64,000 nt of DNA, taken from assembly GCA_017308235.1 (NCBI GenBank), contig JAFKFL010000013.1, forward strand, positions 186,001 to 250,000. Direction: 5' to 3'. The DNA comes from Alphaproteobacteria bacterium (lineage in GTDB: Bacteria > Pseudomonadota > Alphaproteobacteria > Reyranellales > Reyranellaceae). A program made the position numbers and the translations under genes. Below the pieces are notes generated by a model. That model did no database searches, was not told the DNA's origin, and was given only the letters and a program-made list of their open reading frames with translations. Of this stretch, positions 1 to 9,072 are shown piece by piece. Positions within the stretch are counted from its first letter, which is position 1, and every line of letters starts with the position of its first letter.

Positions 1-574
1 GATCCACGGTCAGCGGCGCGCCGCCGACCTTCATCTTCACGCACGAATAGCCGAGATCGAGATACTGCCGCATCTCGTCCTTCAGTCCCTCGATGCCCTT
101 GCCGGGATAGTAGTAGCCGCCGGCCGCGTAGACCCACGCCTTGGCGTCGTGATTGCCATCGTTGTAGCGGTCGGCAAGCAGCTTCCAGAGCGGCACGCGC
201 TTGGCCTTGGCGAGCGCGTCCCACAGCGCCATGTCGAGCACGCCCACGGCCACCGAACGCTCGCCATGCCCGCCCGGCTTTTCGTTGGCCATCATCGCCG
301 CCCAGCCCTTGGCCGGATCGAGCAGCCCTTCGTCGTCGAGCAGCGAGTCGGGCTTCGCGTCCAGCAATCGCTTGATGAAGCGTTCGTTCAAGAGTCCGTG
401 CTGGGCGTAGCGGCCGTTGGAGTTGAAGCCGTAGCCGACCACGCGCTTGCCTTCGACCTTGAGGTCGGTGACGAGCGCCACCACCGACGCCGTCATCTGG
501 CTGAAGTCGATATAGGCGTTGGCGATATTGGAGCGGATCGGCGAGACGATATCGCGTATGGCGACGATGCGCAT
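1..574 (-). CDS. D(-)-tartrate dehydratase-like enolase-superfamily enzyme (partial)
   Basis: This is the N-terminal 191 residues of a mandelate racemase/muconate lactonizing enzyme family protein; the C-terminus lies beyond base 1. The start is the ATG at 574-572. From memory the sequence closely follows the Bradyrhizobium D(-)-tartrate dehydratase (shared segments YIDF, GKRVVGYGFNSNGRY, MANEKPGGHGERSVAVG, AAGGYYYPGKG). The KxK motif that supplies the catalytic base of the family is at residues 180-182. The family abstracts the alpha proton of a hydroxy-acid with Mg2+ help; the metal ligands and the catalytic His would be in the missing part. It is the last gene of a minus-strand set with an MFS transporter and a lactonase, which fits uptake and dehydration of a sugar or hydroxy acid. 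Substrate identity is inference. Confidence 0.85.
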   Translation of the reverse strand, partial: MRIVAIRDIVSPIRSNIANAYIDFSQMTASVVALVTDLKVEGKRVVGYGFNSNGRYAQHGLLNERFIKRLLDAKPDSLLDDEGLLDPAKGWAAMMANEKPGGHGERSVAVGVLDMALWDALAKAKRVPLWKLLADRYNDGNHDAKAWVYAAGGYYYPGKGIEGLKDEMRQYLDLGYSCVKMKVGGAPLTVD

Positions 575-588
575 GGGACAACCGTAAC

Positions 589-609
589 GAATGGACTATC
601 GGTCCGTTC
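589..609. promoter_or_regulatory. Inverted-repeat operator candidate
   Basis: GAATGGAC-TATCG-GTCCGTTC: two 8-base arms with one mismatch and a 5-base spacer, 15 bases upstream of the tartrate dehydratase-like start and inside the 82-base gap after the MFS gene. The GGAC/GTCC core resembles TetR-family operators, but no TetR gene is in the window. It suggests the last gene has its own promoter. Confidence 0.5.
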
Positions 610-656
610 TACAGGTCCGAGCCTCCATCCGCCAGTTGCGCCGTGTGAATACTACG

Positions 657-1865
657 TCATGTCGCGAACACGGCGCGGCGGTTCTGGCGGAACAGAAGCC
701 ACCATGCGATGGCGCCGTTCAGCGCGTTCCAGGCGATGCCGTTGATGAAGGCGGCGCGGTAGGAGCCGGTGGCGTCGAACAGCACGCCGCCCATCCAGCC
801 GCCCAGCGCCATGCCGACGATGGTCGCGGACACAGCAAGACCAATGCGCGCCCCGGCCTCGCGCGGCGAGAAATATTCACGCACGATGATGGCGTAGCTC
901 GGCACGATGCCGCCCTGGAAGAGGCCGAACAGCGCCGACACGACATAGAGCGACGTCAGCGAGTCGGAGATCAGGTAGAGGAACAGGGCAACGGCCTGCA
1001 GCGTCGAGCCGAGCAGCAATGTCTTGATGCCGCCCACGCGGTCGGCGATCCAGCCCGAGCCGATGCGGCTCACGATGCCGAAGCCCAGCATCAGCGAGAG
1101 CATGATCGCACCCTGCGCCACGCCGTAGCCGAGATCGGCGCAGTAGGCGACGATGTGGACCTGCGGCATCGACATGGCGACGCAACAGCCGATGCCGGCG
1201 AGCGCCAGCCACGCCTGCAGGGCAAAGGGCGACAGGCCGAGTGCGCGCGAAGAGTGCAGCGAGGCTCCCGCGCTTTTTGTCCCTTCTTCGTGCTCCGTTA
1301 GGCGGTGGCGCAGTGTTAGACCGAGCGGCAGCATGGTGACCAGGCAAACGGCGCCCGCGATCAGATAGGCCGATCGCCAGCCATGATCGCTCACCAGGTG
1401 CTCGATGATGGGCGGCCAGATGGCGCCCGCGATGTAGTTGCCGGAGGAGCAGATGGCGACCGCGAGACCACGGCGCTTGCGGAACCAGTGCGAGAGGTCG
1501 GCGACCAGTGGGCTGAAGGTGGCAGCAGCGCCGAAGCCGATCAGAACCTGCCCGGCGGAGAAGGTCGCCACTGTCGGCGCGTAGGCGGCGGCCGCGAAAC
1601 CGGCCACCAGCAACAACGTGCTCAACGTCACCGTCAGGAGTGCGCCGCGCGTGTCGATCAGGCGACCCAGTGCGATGCTGCCGAGGCCGAAGCCCAGCAT
1701 GGTCGCGGTGTAGGAAAAGGACACCTCGGCACGCGTCACGCCGAAATCAGCCTGGATCGTCGGCAGCGCCACGACCACGGCCCACATGCCCACGCTGCCC
1801 AAGGTGCCGATAGCAACGCTGGCGGCGAGGCGCCACCAGGCATAACGCGAATCGATATAACTCAT
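657..1865 (-). CDS. MFS transporter
   Basis: A 402-aa integral membrane protein with about 12 hydrophobic segments and a major facilitator motif A-like loop between helices 2 and 3 (GRLIDTRG near residue 63). It likely imports a carboxylate or sugar acid by proton symport, since the next gene downstream is a tartrate dehydratase-like enzyme and the gene upstream is a lactonase. The start is the ATG at 1865-1863, 25 bases after the lactonase stop, so the two are probably co-transcribed. The substrate cannot be read from sequence; oxalate/formate antiporter-type and monocarboxylate-type MFS proteins are the nearest types I recognise. Confidence 0.85.
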   Translation of the reverse strand: MSYIDSRYAWWRLAASVAIGTLGSVGMWAVVVALPTIQADFGVTRAEVSFSYTATMLGFGLGSIALGRLIDTRGALLTVTLSTLLLVAGFAAAAYAPTVATFSAGQVLIGFGAAATFSPLVADLSHWFRKRRGLAVAICSSGNYIAGAIWPPIIEHLVSDHGWRSAYLIAGAVCLVTMLPLGLTLRHRLTEHEEGTKSAGASLHSSRALGLSPFALQAWLALAGIGCCVAMSMPQVHIVAYCADLGYGVAQGAIMLSLMLGFGIVSRIGSGWIADRVGGIKTLLLGSTLQAVALFLYLISDSLTSLYVVSALFGLFQGGIVPSYAIIVREYFSPREAGARIGLAVSATIVGMALGGWMGGVLFDATGSYRAAFINGIAWNALNGAIAWWLLFRQNRRAVFAT

Positions 1866-1890
1866 GGCCTTACTTTACTTTCAATGACGA

Positions 1891-2835
1891 TCAGCCGCCG
1901 GCCGCGCCCTGGGTGTTGACGTACAGCGCATAGAGCGAGTGGCTCGCCGCCATGAACAAACGGTTGCGATAACGGCCGCCGAAGCAGACGTTGGCGCAAC
2001 GCTCGGGCAGGTCGATATGGCCGATCGGCTTGCCCTCGGGATTGAAGACGCGCACGCCGTCGAGATCGGCGTTGCCCATGCCCCAGCCGCACCAGAGATT
2101 GCCGTCGATGTCGACACGGAAGCCGTCGGGCGAGCCGCCCGGGCCCGCATCGATCAGGACCTTGCCCTTGCCGAGCTTGGTGCCGTTGTCGAGCACGTCA
2201 TAGGCCAGGATCTGGCGGTGTGGTTCGGCCCGCGAGGCGACGACATAGAGCTTCTTCTCGTCGGGGGAGAAGGCGAGCCCGTTCGGACCCGGCACGTCGT
2301 CGACCATCACCGTGAGCTTGCCGGTCTGCCCGTCGAGCCGATAGACGGCGGGCTTGTTCTCGCTCTCGTCCTTATGGCCTTCGTAGTAGCCGAGAATGCC
2401 GAACTGGGGATCGGTGAACCAAACCGAGTGATCGGACTTCACCACCACGTCATTGGGCGAGTTGAGCTTCTTGCCGTTGTAGGAGTCGGCCAGCACGGTG
2501 ATCGTGCCATCGTATTCCGTGCGCACCACACGTCGTGCGTCGTGCTCGCAGCCGACCAGTCTGCCCTGGCGGTCGCGCGTATGGCCATTGGCATTGTTGG
2601 ACGGCTTGCGGAACACCGAGACGACATTGGTTTCCTCGTCCCAGCGCAGGATCCGGTTGTTGGGGATGTCGCTCCACAGGAGGTAGCGGCCGTCACCGAA
2701 ATAAACCGGACCCTCCGACCAGCGGCAGCCCGTATAGAGGCGTTCAACCGATGCCAGTGCCAGGCGGTACTGACTGAACGATGGATCGAGTACGCGCACC
2801 GCGGGATCGGGGTAACGCTCGTTCGGTTGCCACAT
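1891..2835 (-). CDS. SMP-30/gluconolactonase family lactonase
   Basis: A 314-aa six-bladed beta-propeller of the SMP-30/gluconolaconase/LRE family. Expected divalent-metal residues are visible: Glu in WSEGPVYF (about residue 40), Asn in LNSPNDVV (about 129) and Asp in GGSPDGFRVD (about 235). Such enzymes hydrolyse sugar lactones to aldonic acids. There is no signal peptide, so it is cytoplasmic. It lies 35 bases after the aminotransferase and 25 before the MFS gene on the same strand. A GAGGAA Shine-Dalgarno precedes the chosen ATG. In this operon the product would be a hydroxy-acid that the enolase-superfamily enzyme could dehydrate; that link is inference. Confidence 0.88.
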   Translation of the reverse strand: MWQPNERYPDPAVRVLDPSFSQYRLALASVERLYTGCRWSEGPVYFGDGRYLLWSDIPNNRILRWDEETNVVSVFRKPSNNANGHTRDRQGRLVGCEHDARRVVRTEYDGTITVLADSYNGKKLNSPNDVVVKSDHSVWFTDPQFGILGYYEGHKDESENKPAVYRLDGQTGKLTVMVDDVPGPNGLAFSPDEKKLYVVASRAEPHRQILAYDVLDNGTKLGKGKVLIDAGPGGSPDGFRVDIDGNLWCGWGMGNADLDGVRVFNPEGKPIGHIDLPERCANVCFGGRYRNRLFMAASHSLYALYVNTQGAAGG

Positions 2836-2870
2836 CTTCTGTTCCTCGCCTTCGTTCGTGCCAGCGCAGT

Positions 2871-4034
2871 CTAGCCAGCGACCCTGCGGAACACATCGAC
2901 GAAACGTTCGACGTCTTCTTCGTCATTGTAGACATGCGGGCTGATGCGCAACCGGCCTAGCCGCGGTGCGGCATAGACGTTCTCGGCGGCGAGCTTCTTC
3001 GGCAGATCCGGCGCCATACCTTTGGGGAAGGCGACACTGAGAATATGCGGGGCGCGCAGGTTCGTTTCGGGCAGTCGGACGTCGAGATTGCCGAGGCCTT
3101 CGGCCAATTTGCCCGTCAACATCGAAAGCCGCTCGACGATCGCGTCGTTGCCCCAGCCTGCCATCATCTCCATGCCGATCGCTGCCATCTCCATCGAGAT
3201 GAAGTGATCCCGTTCGCCCATGTCGTAGCGCCGCGCGTCGTCGCGATAGCTGACATCGCGAAAGTAGACGGTGTCTTCGGAGGAGACGGCCTTGCGCGCG
3301 GCGGAGGTCTGCTCGAGCGGCACGCCAGCCTGCCGGCGCTTGGCGACGTACATGAAGGCGCGGCCGTAGGGGCCCAGTACCCACTTGTAGGTCGGAAAGA
3401 TCAGGAAGTCGGGGTCGAGCACCTTCACGTCGATGCGCCGCACGCCGACATCGTGCGTGGCGTCGATCAGGAAAGCGGCACCCTGCTGCTTCAGCGCCGC
3501 GCCGATGCGCGTCACATCGAGCGCGCCGCCGTCCGACCAATGGACAGAGGAAATGGAGGCGAGCGCGAGAGGCGCTGCGCCCTTGCGCCCGATGGCCTCG
3601 AGGACGGCCGATGTCCAATCGCCGTCCGTCGGTTGCTTCACCGTCTCTACGGTGAAGCCGCCGGCTTCGGCGCGACCGACCCATTCCAGCACGGGCGACG
3701 TGTGGTCGTTCTCGAGCACGATCACGCGGCTGCCGCGCTCGACCGTCAGCACCTTGCCGGCCGTCGAGACGCCGTATCCCACAGAGGGGATCAGAGCGAC
3801 ATCACTGGGATCGGCGCCGATCAGCGCCGCCGCGGCCTTGCGCGCGCGCTCATGCTGACCGGTCGCGAAATCACCCGGCAGCGTCCAGGGTTGTCCCTTG
3901 CGCGCGACGGCGGCTCGCCCTGCCTCCTGTACGGCGCGTGGGATCGGACTCCAGGAGGCGGCGTTGAAGAAGCAGACGTCGCGGGGCATGTCGAACAGCG
4001 CGCGCTGGCAGGGCAGCATTTGGTCGGACTCCAT
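2871..4034 (-). CDS. Class V aminotransferase (isopenicillin-N-epimerase/cysteine desulfurase-like)
   Basis: A 387-aa fold-type I PLP enzyme. The PLP lysine is in FPTYKWVLGPYGRAF (about residue 218), preceded by the cofactor Asp/His region AFLIDATHDVG and the SSVHWSDGG strand. There is no conserved catalytic-loop cysteine typical of cysteine desulfurases, so a transaminase, epimerase or lyase role is more likely. It is the promoter-proximal gene of the minus-strand set aminotransferase, lactonase, MFS, dehydratase. Length is normal for the family. The start codon is ATG; the Shine-Dalgarno is weak (TTGAGCG). The substrate is unknown. Confidence 0.85.
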   Translation of the reverse strand: MESDQMLPCQRALFDMPRDVCFFNAASWSPIPRAVQEAGRAAVARKGQPWTLPGDFATGQHERARKAAAALIGADPSDVALIPSVGYGVSTAGKVLTVERGSRVIVLENDHTSPVLEWVGRAEAGGFTVETVKQPTDGDWTSAVLEAIGRKGAAPLALASISSVHWSDGGALDVTRIGAALKQQGAAFLIDATHDVGVRRIDVKVLDPDFLIFPTYKWVLGPYGRAFMYVAKRRQAGVPLEQTSAARKAVSSEDTVYFRDVSYRDDARRYDMGERDHFISMEMAAIGMEMMAGWGNDAIVERLSMLTGKLAEGLGNLDVRLPETNLRAPHILSVAFPKGMAPDLPKKLAAENVYAAPRLGRLRISPHVYNDEEDVERFVDVFRRVAG

Positions 4035-4084
4035 CGCTCAAGAGGATGCGACCGTAGCATGTCGTCGGCTTAGTTTTTTGCAGC

Positions 4085-4139
4085 GATGCATGAGGACGTC
4101 TCGTCTCTGATTACCCTTCGCGTCATTGAGACGAGCATC
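4085..4139. other. Intergenic inverted repeat between divergent genes
   Basis: CTCGTCTC (4100-4107) and GAGACGAG (4128-4135) are perfect complements 20 bases apart, flanked by GATGC (4085) and GCATC (to 4139). This sits in the 173-base gap between the divergent aminotransferase and DUF1127 genes. It could be an operator or a leader hairpin of the DUF1127 gene. No T-run follows, so it is not a terminator. Confidence 0.3.
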
Positions 4140-4207
4140 CCCACGGACCATCTTTGCCCCAGCCCGCCAGGTTTCCCACCAAGCCGCGGGGGTCCGAGGA
4201 GGAGGAG

Positions 4208-4447
4208 ATGAGTTTTCAATCCCGCCACCCACTGTCCGATCAACATCTCTTGATGAGTGACGGCGCGCGTCCCCACCTCCGTCAGCGGTTCCTGTTTGCT
4301 GTCGCGGTATGGCGCGAGCGGTCCCGTGCGCGGCGTTGTCTGGCCCGTATGGACGCCCGCAGCCTGCGTGAAATGGGCATCTCGCCGGCGGCGGCGGCCT
4401 ATGAATCGGGCAAGCCTTTTTGGCAGAAAATTGGTTCGCTGCGCTGA
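4208..4447 (+). CDS. DUF1127 family small protein
   Basis: A 79-aa basic protein. Its C-terminal half (about residues 32-70) has the DUF1127 pattern: an Arg-rich helix followed by DARSLREMGISPAAA and a Trp near the end. In alphaproteobacteria such small proteins are abundant, and some bind RNA or affect phosphate and carbon metabolism. The start was set at the ATG at 4208 because a very strong GAGGAGGAG Shine-Dalgarno ends three bases before it; a longer frame opening at 4154 would lack that. It is a monocistronic gene upstream of the trehalose operon with a 174-base gap. Confidence 0.75.
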   Translation: MSFQSRHPLSDQHLLMSDGARPHLRQRFLFAVAVWRERSRARRCLARMDARSLREMGISPAAAAYESGKPFWQKIGSLR

Positions 4448-4621
4448 TTTAATGGCAGCTTCCTATTCTCGTCATAATTATCGTTCAGGAACCCTAGGCT
4501 TTTCGATGCGTTAATTGCCCGCGCGGGCATAGCTGTCCGGAAGGCGTTGCCGGCGGCCTATTCCGCTCAAGTACCCGTCGCGCTATTGGATGCAACGCAG
4601 CAGCGGCGAGGGACTTCCTGG

Positions 4622-5380
4622 ATGACACCTCCGGAACTTGACCGGAAATCAGCGCTTTTTCTCGATTTCGACGGGACCCTGCTCGAAATCGCCGCGACGC
4701 CTGGAGACGTCGTGGTACCGCCTGGTCTGCCTGACCTGCTGGCCCACCTCCATCGTCAGCTCGAGGGTGCGCTTGCCATCGTGACCGGCCGGCCCTTGCC
4801 GCAGATCGACGAACTTCTCCGCCCCTTTGCGCCCAGTGCCGCCGGTGAGCACGGCGTGTCGTTGCGCTATGCCGATGGCACGCGCGAGGAGATGCCGGCG
4901 GGGATCGCCGTGCCGGCGGCGTGGCGCGAGGCGCTGCAGGCCGCCGCCGAGCGTTGGCCCGGGGTGCTGGTCGAGCCCAAGCCGCATGGGCTGGCCGTTC
5001 ACTATCGCCTGGCGCCCGAATACGGCGACGAGGTCTGGCGACTGGTGCGTGAGCTGGTGCCGCCCGAGCATCCATGGTTCCACCTCGTGCCGGCGCGCGA
5101 AGCCGTCGAGATCGGGTTGCGTGCCGCGTCCAAGGGACATGCGGTCGAGCGGCTGATGGCTCATGCGCCCTTTCATGGCCGGCGCCCGATCTTCGTGGGC
5201 GACGATTTCACCGACGAGGCCGGCATGTCCAAAGCCCGCGAGCTGGGCGGCATGGGGTTGCGCGTCGCCGAGGTGTTCGGCGGCGATCCTGCGAATGTAC
5301 GCGCCTGGCTGATGCAAGGCGCCAAACGGCTCGACGGACAGCCATTATCGTCGACGATGCCAAATGGAGCGATGCCGTGA
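4622..5380 (+). CDS. otsB: Trehalose-6-phosphate phosphatase
   Basis: A 252-aa HAD-superfamily phosphatase that removes phosphate from trehalose-6-phosphate in the cytoplasm. HAD motif I DFDGT gives nucleophile D15 and D17; SKGHAVERL and the metal motif FVGDDFTDEAGM follow, as in OtsB. The ATG at 4622 was chosen over an upstream TTG at 4547 because GCGAGGGA lies 8 bases before it and the protein then begins just ahead of the HAD strand, as in the family. Its TGA overlaps the GTG start of the next gene (GTGA), implying translational coupling with the GH15 gene and otsA. Confidence 0.93.
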   Translation: MTPPELDRKSALFLDFDGTLLEIAATPGDVVVPPGLPDLLAHLHRQLEGALAIVTGRPLPQIDELLRPFAPSAAGEHGVSLRYADGTREEMPAGIAVPAAWREALQAAAERWPGVLVEPKPHGLAVHYRLAPEYGDEVWRLVRELVPPEHPWFHLVPAREAVEIGLRAASKGHAVERLMAHAPFHGRRPIFVGDDFTDEAGMSKARELGGMGLRVAEVFGGDPANVRAWLMQGAKRLDGQPLSSTMPNGAMP

Positions 5381-7179
5381 GCGGTCTCAATCTCGGTGTG
5401 GTCGGCAACTGCGCGATCGCGAGCCTGATCGACCGTAATGGTCGCCATGTTTGGCACGGGCTGGGCCGGTTGGACGGCGATCCCGTTTTCAATGCGCTGC
5501 TGGGCGGCGACGAACCCCAGGGCGGCTTCATGGATGCCGTCGTCACCGGTGCGAAGGGCACGGGCCGCCAACGCTACCTGCCCAACACCGCGATTCTCGA
5601 GACGACGATCATTGGCGCTGGCGGCACTGTCCGTATCGTCGACTTCGCGCCGCGCTTCCGTCGCTTCGGCCGCATGTTCCGCCCGCCGATGCTGGTGCGG
5701 CGGCTGGAGCCGCTCGAAGGGCGGCCGCGCGTCTCCATCCGTCTGCGCCCGACTTTTGCCTACGGTGCGCACAAGGCGCAGACCACCAGCGGCAGCAACC
5801 ACGTGCGCTTCTTCAGCGAGTCGGCCGTGATGCGGCTGACCACGGACGCCTCGGTGACCGCGATCCTGCATGAGACCGAGTTCGCGCTCGATCGGCCGAT
5901 AACGCTGATCGTTGGCGCAGATGAAAGCATTCTCGAAAGCCCTGATTCGCTCTATCGCACCTTCTTCGCAGAGACCGAGGCCTACTGGTACACTTGGGTG
6001 CGCGACCTCAACATTCCGTTCGACTGGCAAGCGGCGGTGATTCGAGCGGCGATCACGCTGAAGCTTTGCAGCTTCGAGGACACGGGCGCGGTGCTGGCCG
6101 CGCTCACGACCTCGGTACCCGAAGCCGCGGGGACACCGCGGACGTGGGACTATCGTTTCTCCTGGCTGCGCGATTCTTTCTTCACGGTGACGGCGCTCAA
6201 CCGACTGTCGGCAACCCGTACCATGGAGCGCTTCGTGCGTTTCATTGTCGACATTGTCGAGGGCGCCAGTGCGCACGGTGAGGCCGATCAGATCGCGCCG
6301 CTCTTCCCGATCGCGCCGGGCATGGACACGGCCGAACGCATCGTCGACAGCCTGCCGGGTTACCGCGGCCAGCAACCGGTGCGCATAGGCAATGCCGCGG
6401 TCGCCCAGCGTCAGAACGACACCTACGGTTCGATGGTGCTGACGGCGGCGCAAATGTTCTGGGACGAGCGCCTGCCACGTCAGGGCGACATGGAGCTCTA
6501 CCGCAGGCTCTGCCTGGTGGGGAACGAGGCGCATCGCGCTGCGTTGACTCCCGATGCCGGACTTTGGGAATACCGCGAGCGTGAGGAGGTCCACACCTTC
6601 TCTGCTGCCATGTGCTGGGCTGCGCAACATCGGCTCGGCATGATCGCACGCCGGATCGGCATCGATTCTGAATCGCGCGAATGGCTCGCCCGTGCCGGTG
6701 TGCTGCGGCAGGAAGTGCTGCAGCGCGCGACAATGGCGGACGGCTGGCTATCGGGTGTTCTCGATCGCGAGATGGCCGATGCCTCGAGCCTCGTGTTGCC
6801 CGAGATCGGCTTGCTGAGTTCCGATGACCAGCGTTTCCACTCGACGCTCGACATGGTGGCCAAGCGGCTGATGAGGAATGGCTTCGTCATGCGTTATGTC
6901 GAGGCCGACGATTTTGGTCGCCCGTCGAACGCCTTTCTGCTCTGTACTTTCTGGTACATTGACGCGCTGGCGAGCGTCGGCCGGCGCGAGGAGGCACTTG
7001 AGCTCTTCAACAACGTTCTGGGACAGCGCAACCATGTCGGGCTCCTGTCGGAGGATCTCGATCCGACCACCGGCGAGCTGTGGGGGAACTTCCCGCAGAC
7101 CTACTCGCAGGTCGGATTGATCCTGTCGGCGATGCGACTGTCGCGAAGCTGGGAGGAAGGCCTATGGCACGCCTCATAA
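5377..7179 (+). CDS. GH15 family glucoamylase/trehalase-like hydrolase
   Basis: A 600-aa glycoside hydrolase family 15 protein with an N-terminal beta-sandwich and an (alpha/alpha)6 barrel. Typical segments are TWDYRFSWLRDSFF, the GEADQIAPLFPI loop, and the C-terminal LSEDLDPTTGELWGNFPQTYS, which holds a probable catalytic Glu. The start is GTG 5377, overlapping the otsB stop by 4 bases with GGAG 7 bases upstream; the frame is open further upstream but is out of phase with otsB there. The stop overlaps otsA by 16 bases. GH15 proteins beside otsBA may be trehalases or maltose/glucan hydrolases; here it could turn over trehalose made by its neighbours, or act on another alpha-glucan. Confidence 0.85.
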   Translation: MSGLNLGVVGNCAIASLIDRNGRHVWHGLGRLDGDPVFNALLGGDEPQGGFMDAVVTGAKGTGRQRYLPNTAILETTIIGAGGTVRIVDFAPRFRRFGRMFRPPMLVRRLEPLEGRPRVSIRLRPTFAYGAHKAQTTSGSNHVRFFSESAVMRLTTDASVTAILHETEFALDRPITLIVGADESILESPDSLYRTFFAETEAYWYTWVRDLNIPFDWQAAVIRAAITLKLCSFEDTGAVLAALTTSVPEAAGTPRTWDYRFSWLRDSFFTVTALNRLSATRTMERFVRFIVDIVEGASAHGEADQIAPLFPIAPGMDTAERIVDSLPGYRGQQPVRIGNAAVAQRQNDTYGSMVLTAAQMFWDERLPRQGDMELYRRLCLVGNEAHRAALTPDAGLWEYREREEVHTFSAAMCWAAQHRLGMIARRIGIDSESREWLARAGVLRQEVLQRATMADGWLSGVLDREMADASSLVLPEIGLLSSDDQRFHSTLDMVAKRLMRNGFVMRYVEADDFGRPSNAFLLCTFWYIDALASVGRREEALELFNNVLGQRNHVGLLSEDLDPTTGELWGNFPQTYSQVGLILSAMRLSRSWEEGLWHAS

Positions 7180-8558
7180 TCGTCTCCAACCGGGTTCCGA
7201 TTCCCAAATCCCGTGGCGCGTCGGCGGGTGGCCTGACGGTGGCCCTGCGCGATCTCCTCACTCCGGGGACAATGTGGTTCGGCTGGAGCGGTCGGCTGTC
7301 GTCCGATCCTTCGCCACAACCCTCGCTAGTCGAGGCGCGCGGCGTCACCTATGCCACCATCGATCTCAGGTCCGAGCCCTATCGCGGCTTCTACGTCGGC
7401 TTCGCCAACGGCGCGCTGTGGCCGTTGCTGCACTTCCGCCTCGGCCTGATGCAATATCGCCGCGAGGACTATGACGACTACCTGTCGGTCAACCAGTCCT
7501 TCGCCGAGTCACTCAGTCAGGTGGTGCAGCCCGACGATACGGTCTGGGCGCACGACTACCACCTCATTCCGTTTGCACGCATGCTGCGCCAGCAGGGCTT
7601 CCGCGGACCGCTCGGCTTCTTCCTGCACGTGCCTTTCGTGCCACCCTCGATGCTCGAGGCGATGCCGGTCGGTCGTGAGCTGGTCGCCGATCTTTGCGCC
7701 TATGATCTGATCGGCTTCCAGACCGAGGAGCATGCGCGCGACTTCCGCGATTGTGCCCAGCGCATGCTCGGCGCCAGCGTGAAGGGCGAGTGGATTCGGT
7801 TGAACGGCCGCAGCATGCGCGCTTTCGCCGATCCGATCGGCATCGATGCCGAAGCCTTCCGCCACGATGCCGAGCGCGCCGAGAGCGACGCCCTGGTGAA
7901 GCGTGTCGCGGAGAGCCTAGCCGGACGCGCGCTCGCGATCGGCGTCGATCGTATGGATTATTCGAAGGGCCTTCCGCAGCGCTTCGATGCCTATGGCCGC
8001 CTGTTCGAGCGCCATCCCGAGCATCGCCGTCGCGTCCACTTCCTGCAGATCTGCCCGCGCTCGCGCGAGGAGGTCGATGAATACCGCAAGCTCCGCATCG
8101 AGCTCGACCGGCTCACGGGCCGCATCAACGGCCGCTTCTCGGAATTCGATTGGACGCCGTTGCGCTACAGCGCGCGCGCCGCGCCACGCGCCACGCTGGC
8201 TGGCCTCTACCGTATCGGTCGCATCGGACTGGTGACGCCGCTGCGCGACGGCATGAACCTGGTCGCCAAGGAATTCATCGCCGCCCAGGCCGACGAGGAT
8301 CCGGGCGTGCTGGTGCTGTCGCAGTTTGCCGGCGCCGCGCAGGAACTGACCGAAGCGCTGATCGTCAATCCATTCGATCCCGACGCCATCGCCGACGCCA
8401 TGCACCATGCCCTGATCATGCCTGCGTCCGAGCGCAAGGAGCGTCATCAGGCGCTTAGGGAGAAGGTGTTTCGCAGCACGGCGCAGGCCTATTGCGCGCG
8501 CTTCATGGAGGCGCTGCTGTCGATCAAGAATTCGTCAGTACCGCGCGCCGCGGCCTGA
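7164..8558 (+). CDS. otsA: Trehalose-6-phosphate synthase
   Basis: A 464-aa GT20 enzyme that joins glucose from a nucleotide sugar to glucose-6-phosphate. The family motifs occur in order: [10 protein letters not shown] at the N-terminus, [41 protein letters not shown] and [12 protein letters not shown] near the C-terminus. The ATG at 7164 follows GGGAGGAAGG and lies inside the end of the GH15 gene; a frame opening at 7080 would add 28 unrelated residues. It is the last gene of the otsB-GH15-otsA operon. The trehalose made would serve osmotic, desiccation or heat protection. Confidence 0.95.
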   Translation: MARLIIVSNRVPIPKSRGASAGGLTVALRDLLTPGTMWFGWSGRLSSDPSPQPSLVEARGVTYATIDLRSEPYRGFYVGFANGALWPLLHFRLGLMQYRREDYDDYLSVNQSFAESLSQVVQPDDTVWAHDYHLIPFARMLRQQGFRGPLGFFLHVPFVPPSMLEAMPVGRELVADLCAYDLIGFQTEEHARDFRDCAQRMLGASVKGEWIRLNGRSMRAFADPIGIDAEAFRHDAERAESDALVKRVAESLAGRALAIGVDRMDYSKGLPQRFDAYGRLFERHPEHRRRVHFLQICPRSREEVDEYRKLRIELDRLTGRINGRFSEFDWTPLRYSARAAPRATLAGLYRIGRIGLVTPLRDGMNLVAKEFIAAQADEDPGVLVLSQFAGAAQELTEALIVNPFDPDAIADAMHHALIMPASERKERHQALREKVFRSTAQAYCARFMEALLSIKNSSVPRAAA

Positions 8559-8565
8559 TATCGAA

Positions 8566-9072
8566 TCAGCTATCGAGGCCGAAGGGCGGCGGATAGACCA
8601 CCCAGCCGCGACCTGCCAGGACACCAGCCTCGAGTTCGAGCGCCATGAAGGCGCTGCCCTGGAAAGGCGCCTCCAGAAGGGCCGCCTTTTCGGTCGAGAA
8701 GCCGAAGCGCGGATAGAAATCGGGATGACCGAGCACGATCACGGCCTGCCAGCCGCCCTCGCGTGCTGCTTGCAAACCAGCGCGCACCAAGGCGCTGCCG
8801 ATCCCCTGCTGCTGTCTGTCGGGTGCGACGGCCATCGGCGCCAGCGCAAGCGTGCGGAGGCCACGACCGCCGAGCGTGAGCGTGACCACCAGCTTGCTGA
8901 GCAGCAGATGGCCCACGATCGTCTCGCCTTCGAGCGCCACCAGATCGATCGCGGCCAGCCCACCGTCGCGAAGGGCCGAGATCAGCCGCGATTCGTCGGG
9001 CCCACCGAAAGCCGCATCGTTCAGACGCTGAATCGCATCGTCGTCGGACGGCTGACGGGCGCGCAGGATCAC
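8566..9072 (-). CDS. GNAT N-acetyltransferase
   Basis: A GNAT-fold protein of about 168 aa, of the YhbS-like type. The acetyl-CoA loop is seen in MAVAPDRQQQGIGSALV, and the C-terminal VLGHPDFYPRFGF is typical of this subgroup. The acceptor is unknown. I chose the GTG at 9072, which overlaps the upstream PPOX stop as GTGA and starts the protein at the first beta-strand (ILRARQP); ATG 9102 would add 10 residues and is a real alternative. It converges on otsA with only 7 bases between stops. Confidence 0.82.
   Translation of the reverse strand: MILRARQPSDDDAIQRLNDAAFGGPDESRLISALRDGGLAAIDLVALEGETIVGHLLLSKLVVTLTLGGRGLRTLALAPMAVAPDRQQQGIGSALVRAGLQAAREGGWQAVIVLGHPDFYPRFGFSTEKAALLEAPFQGSAFMALELEAGVLAGRGWVVYPPPFGLDS

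Noticed and set aside
5074..5376. An N-terminal extension of the GH15 frame by 101 codons
   Set aside because: This stretch lies inside otsB in another frame; GTG 5377 overlapping the otsB stop is the better start.
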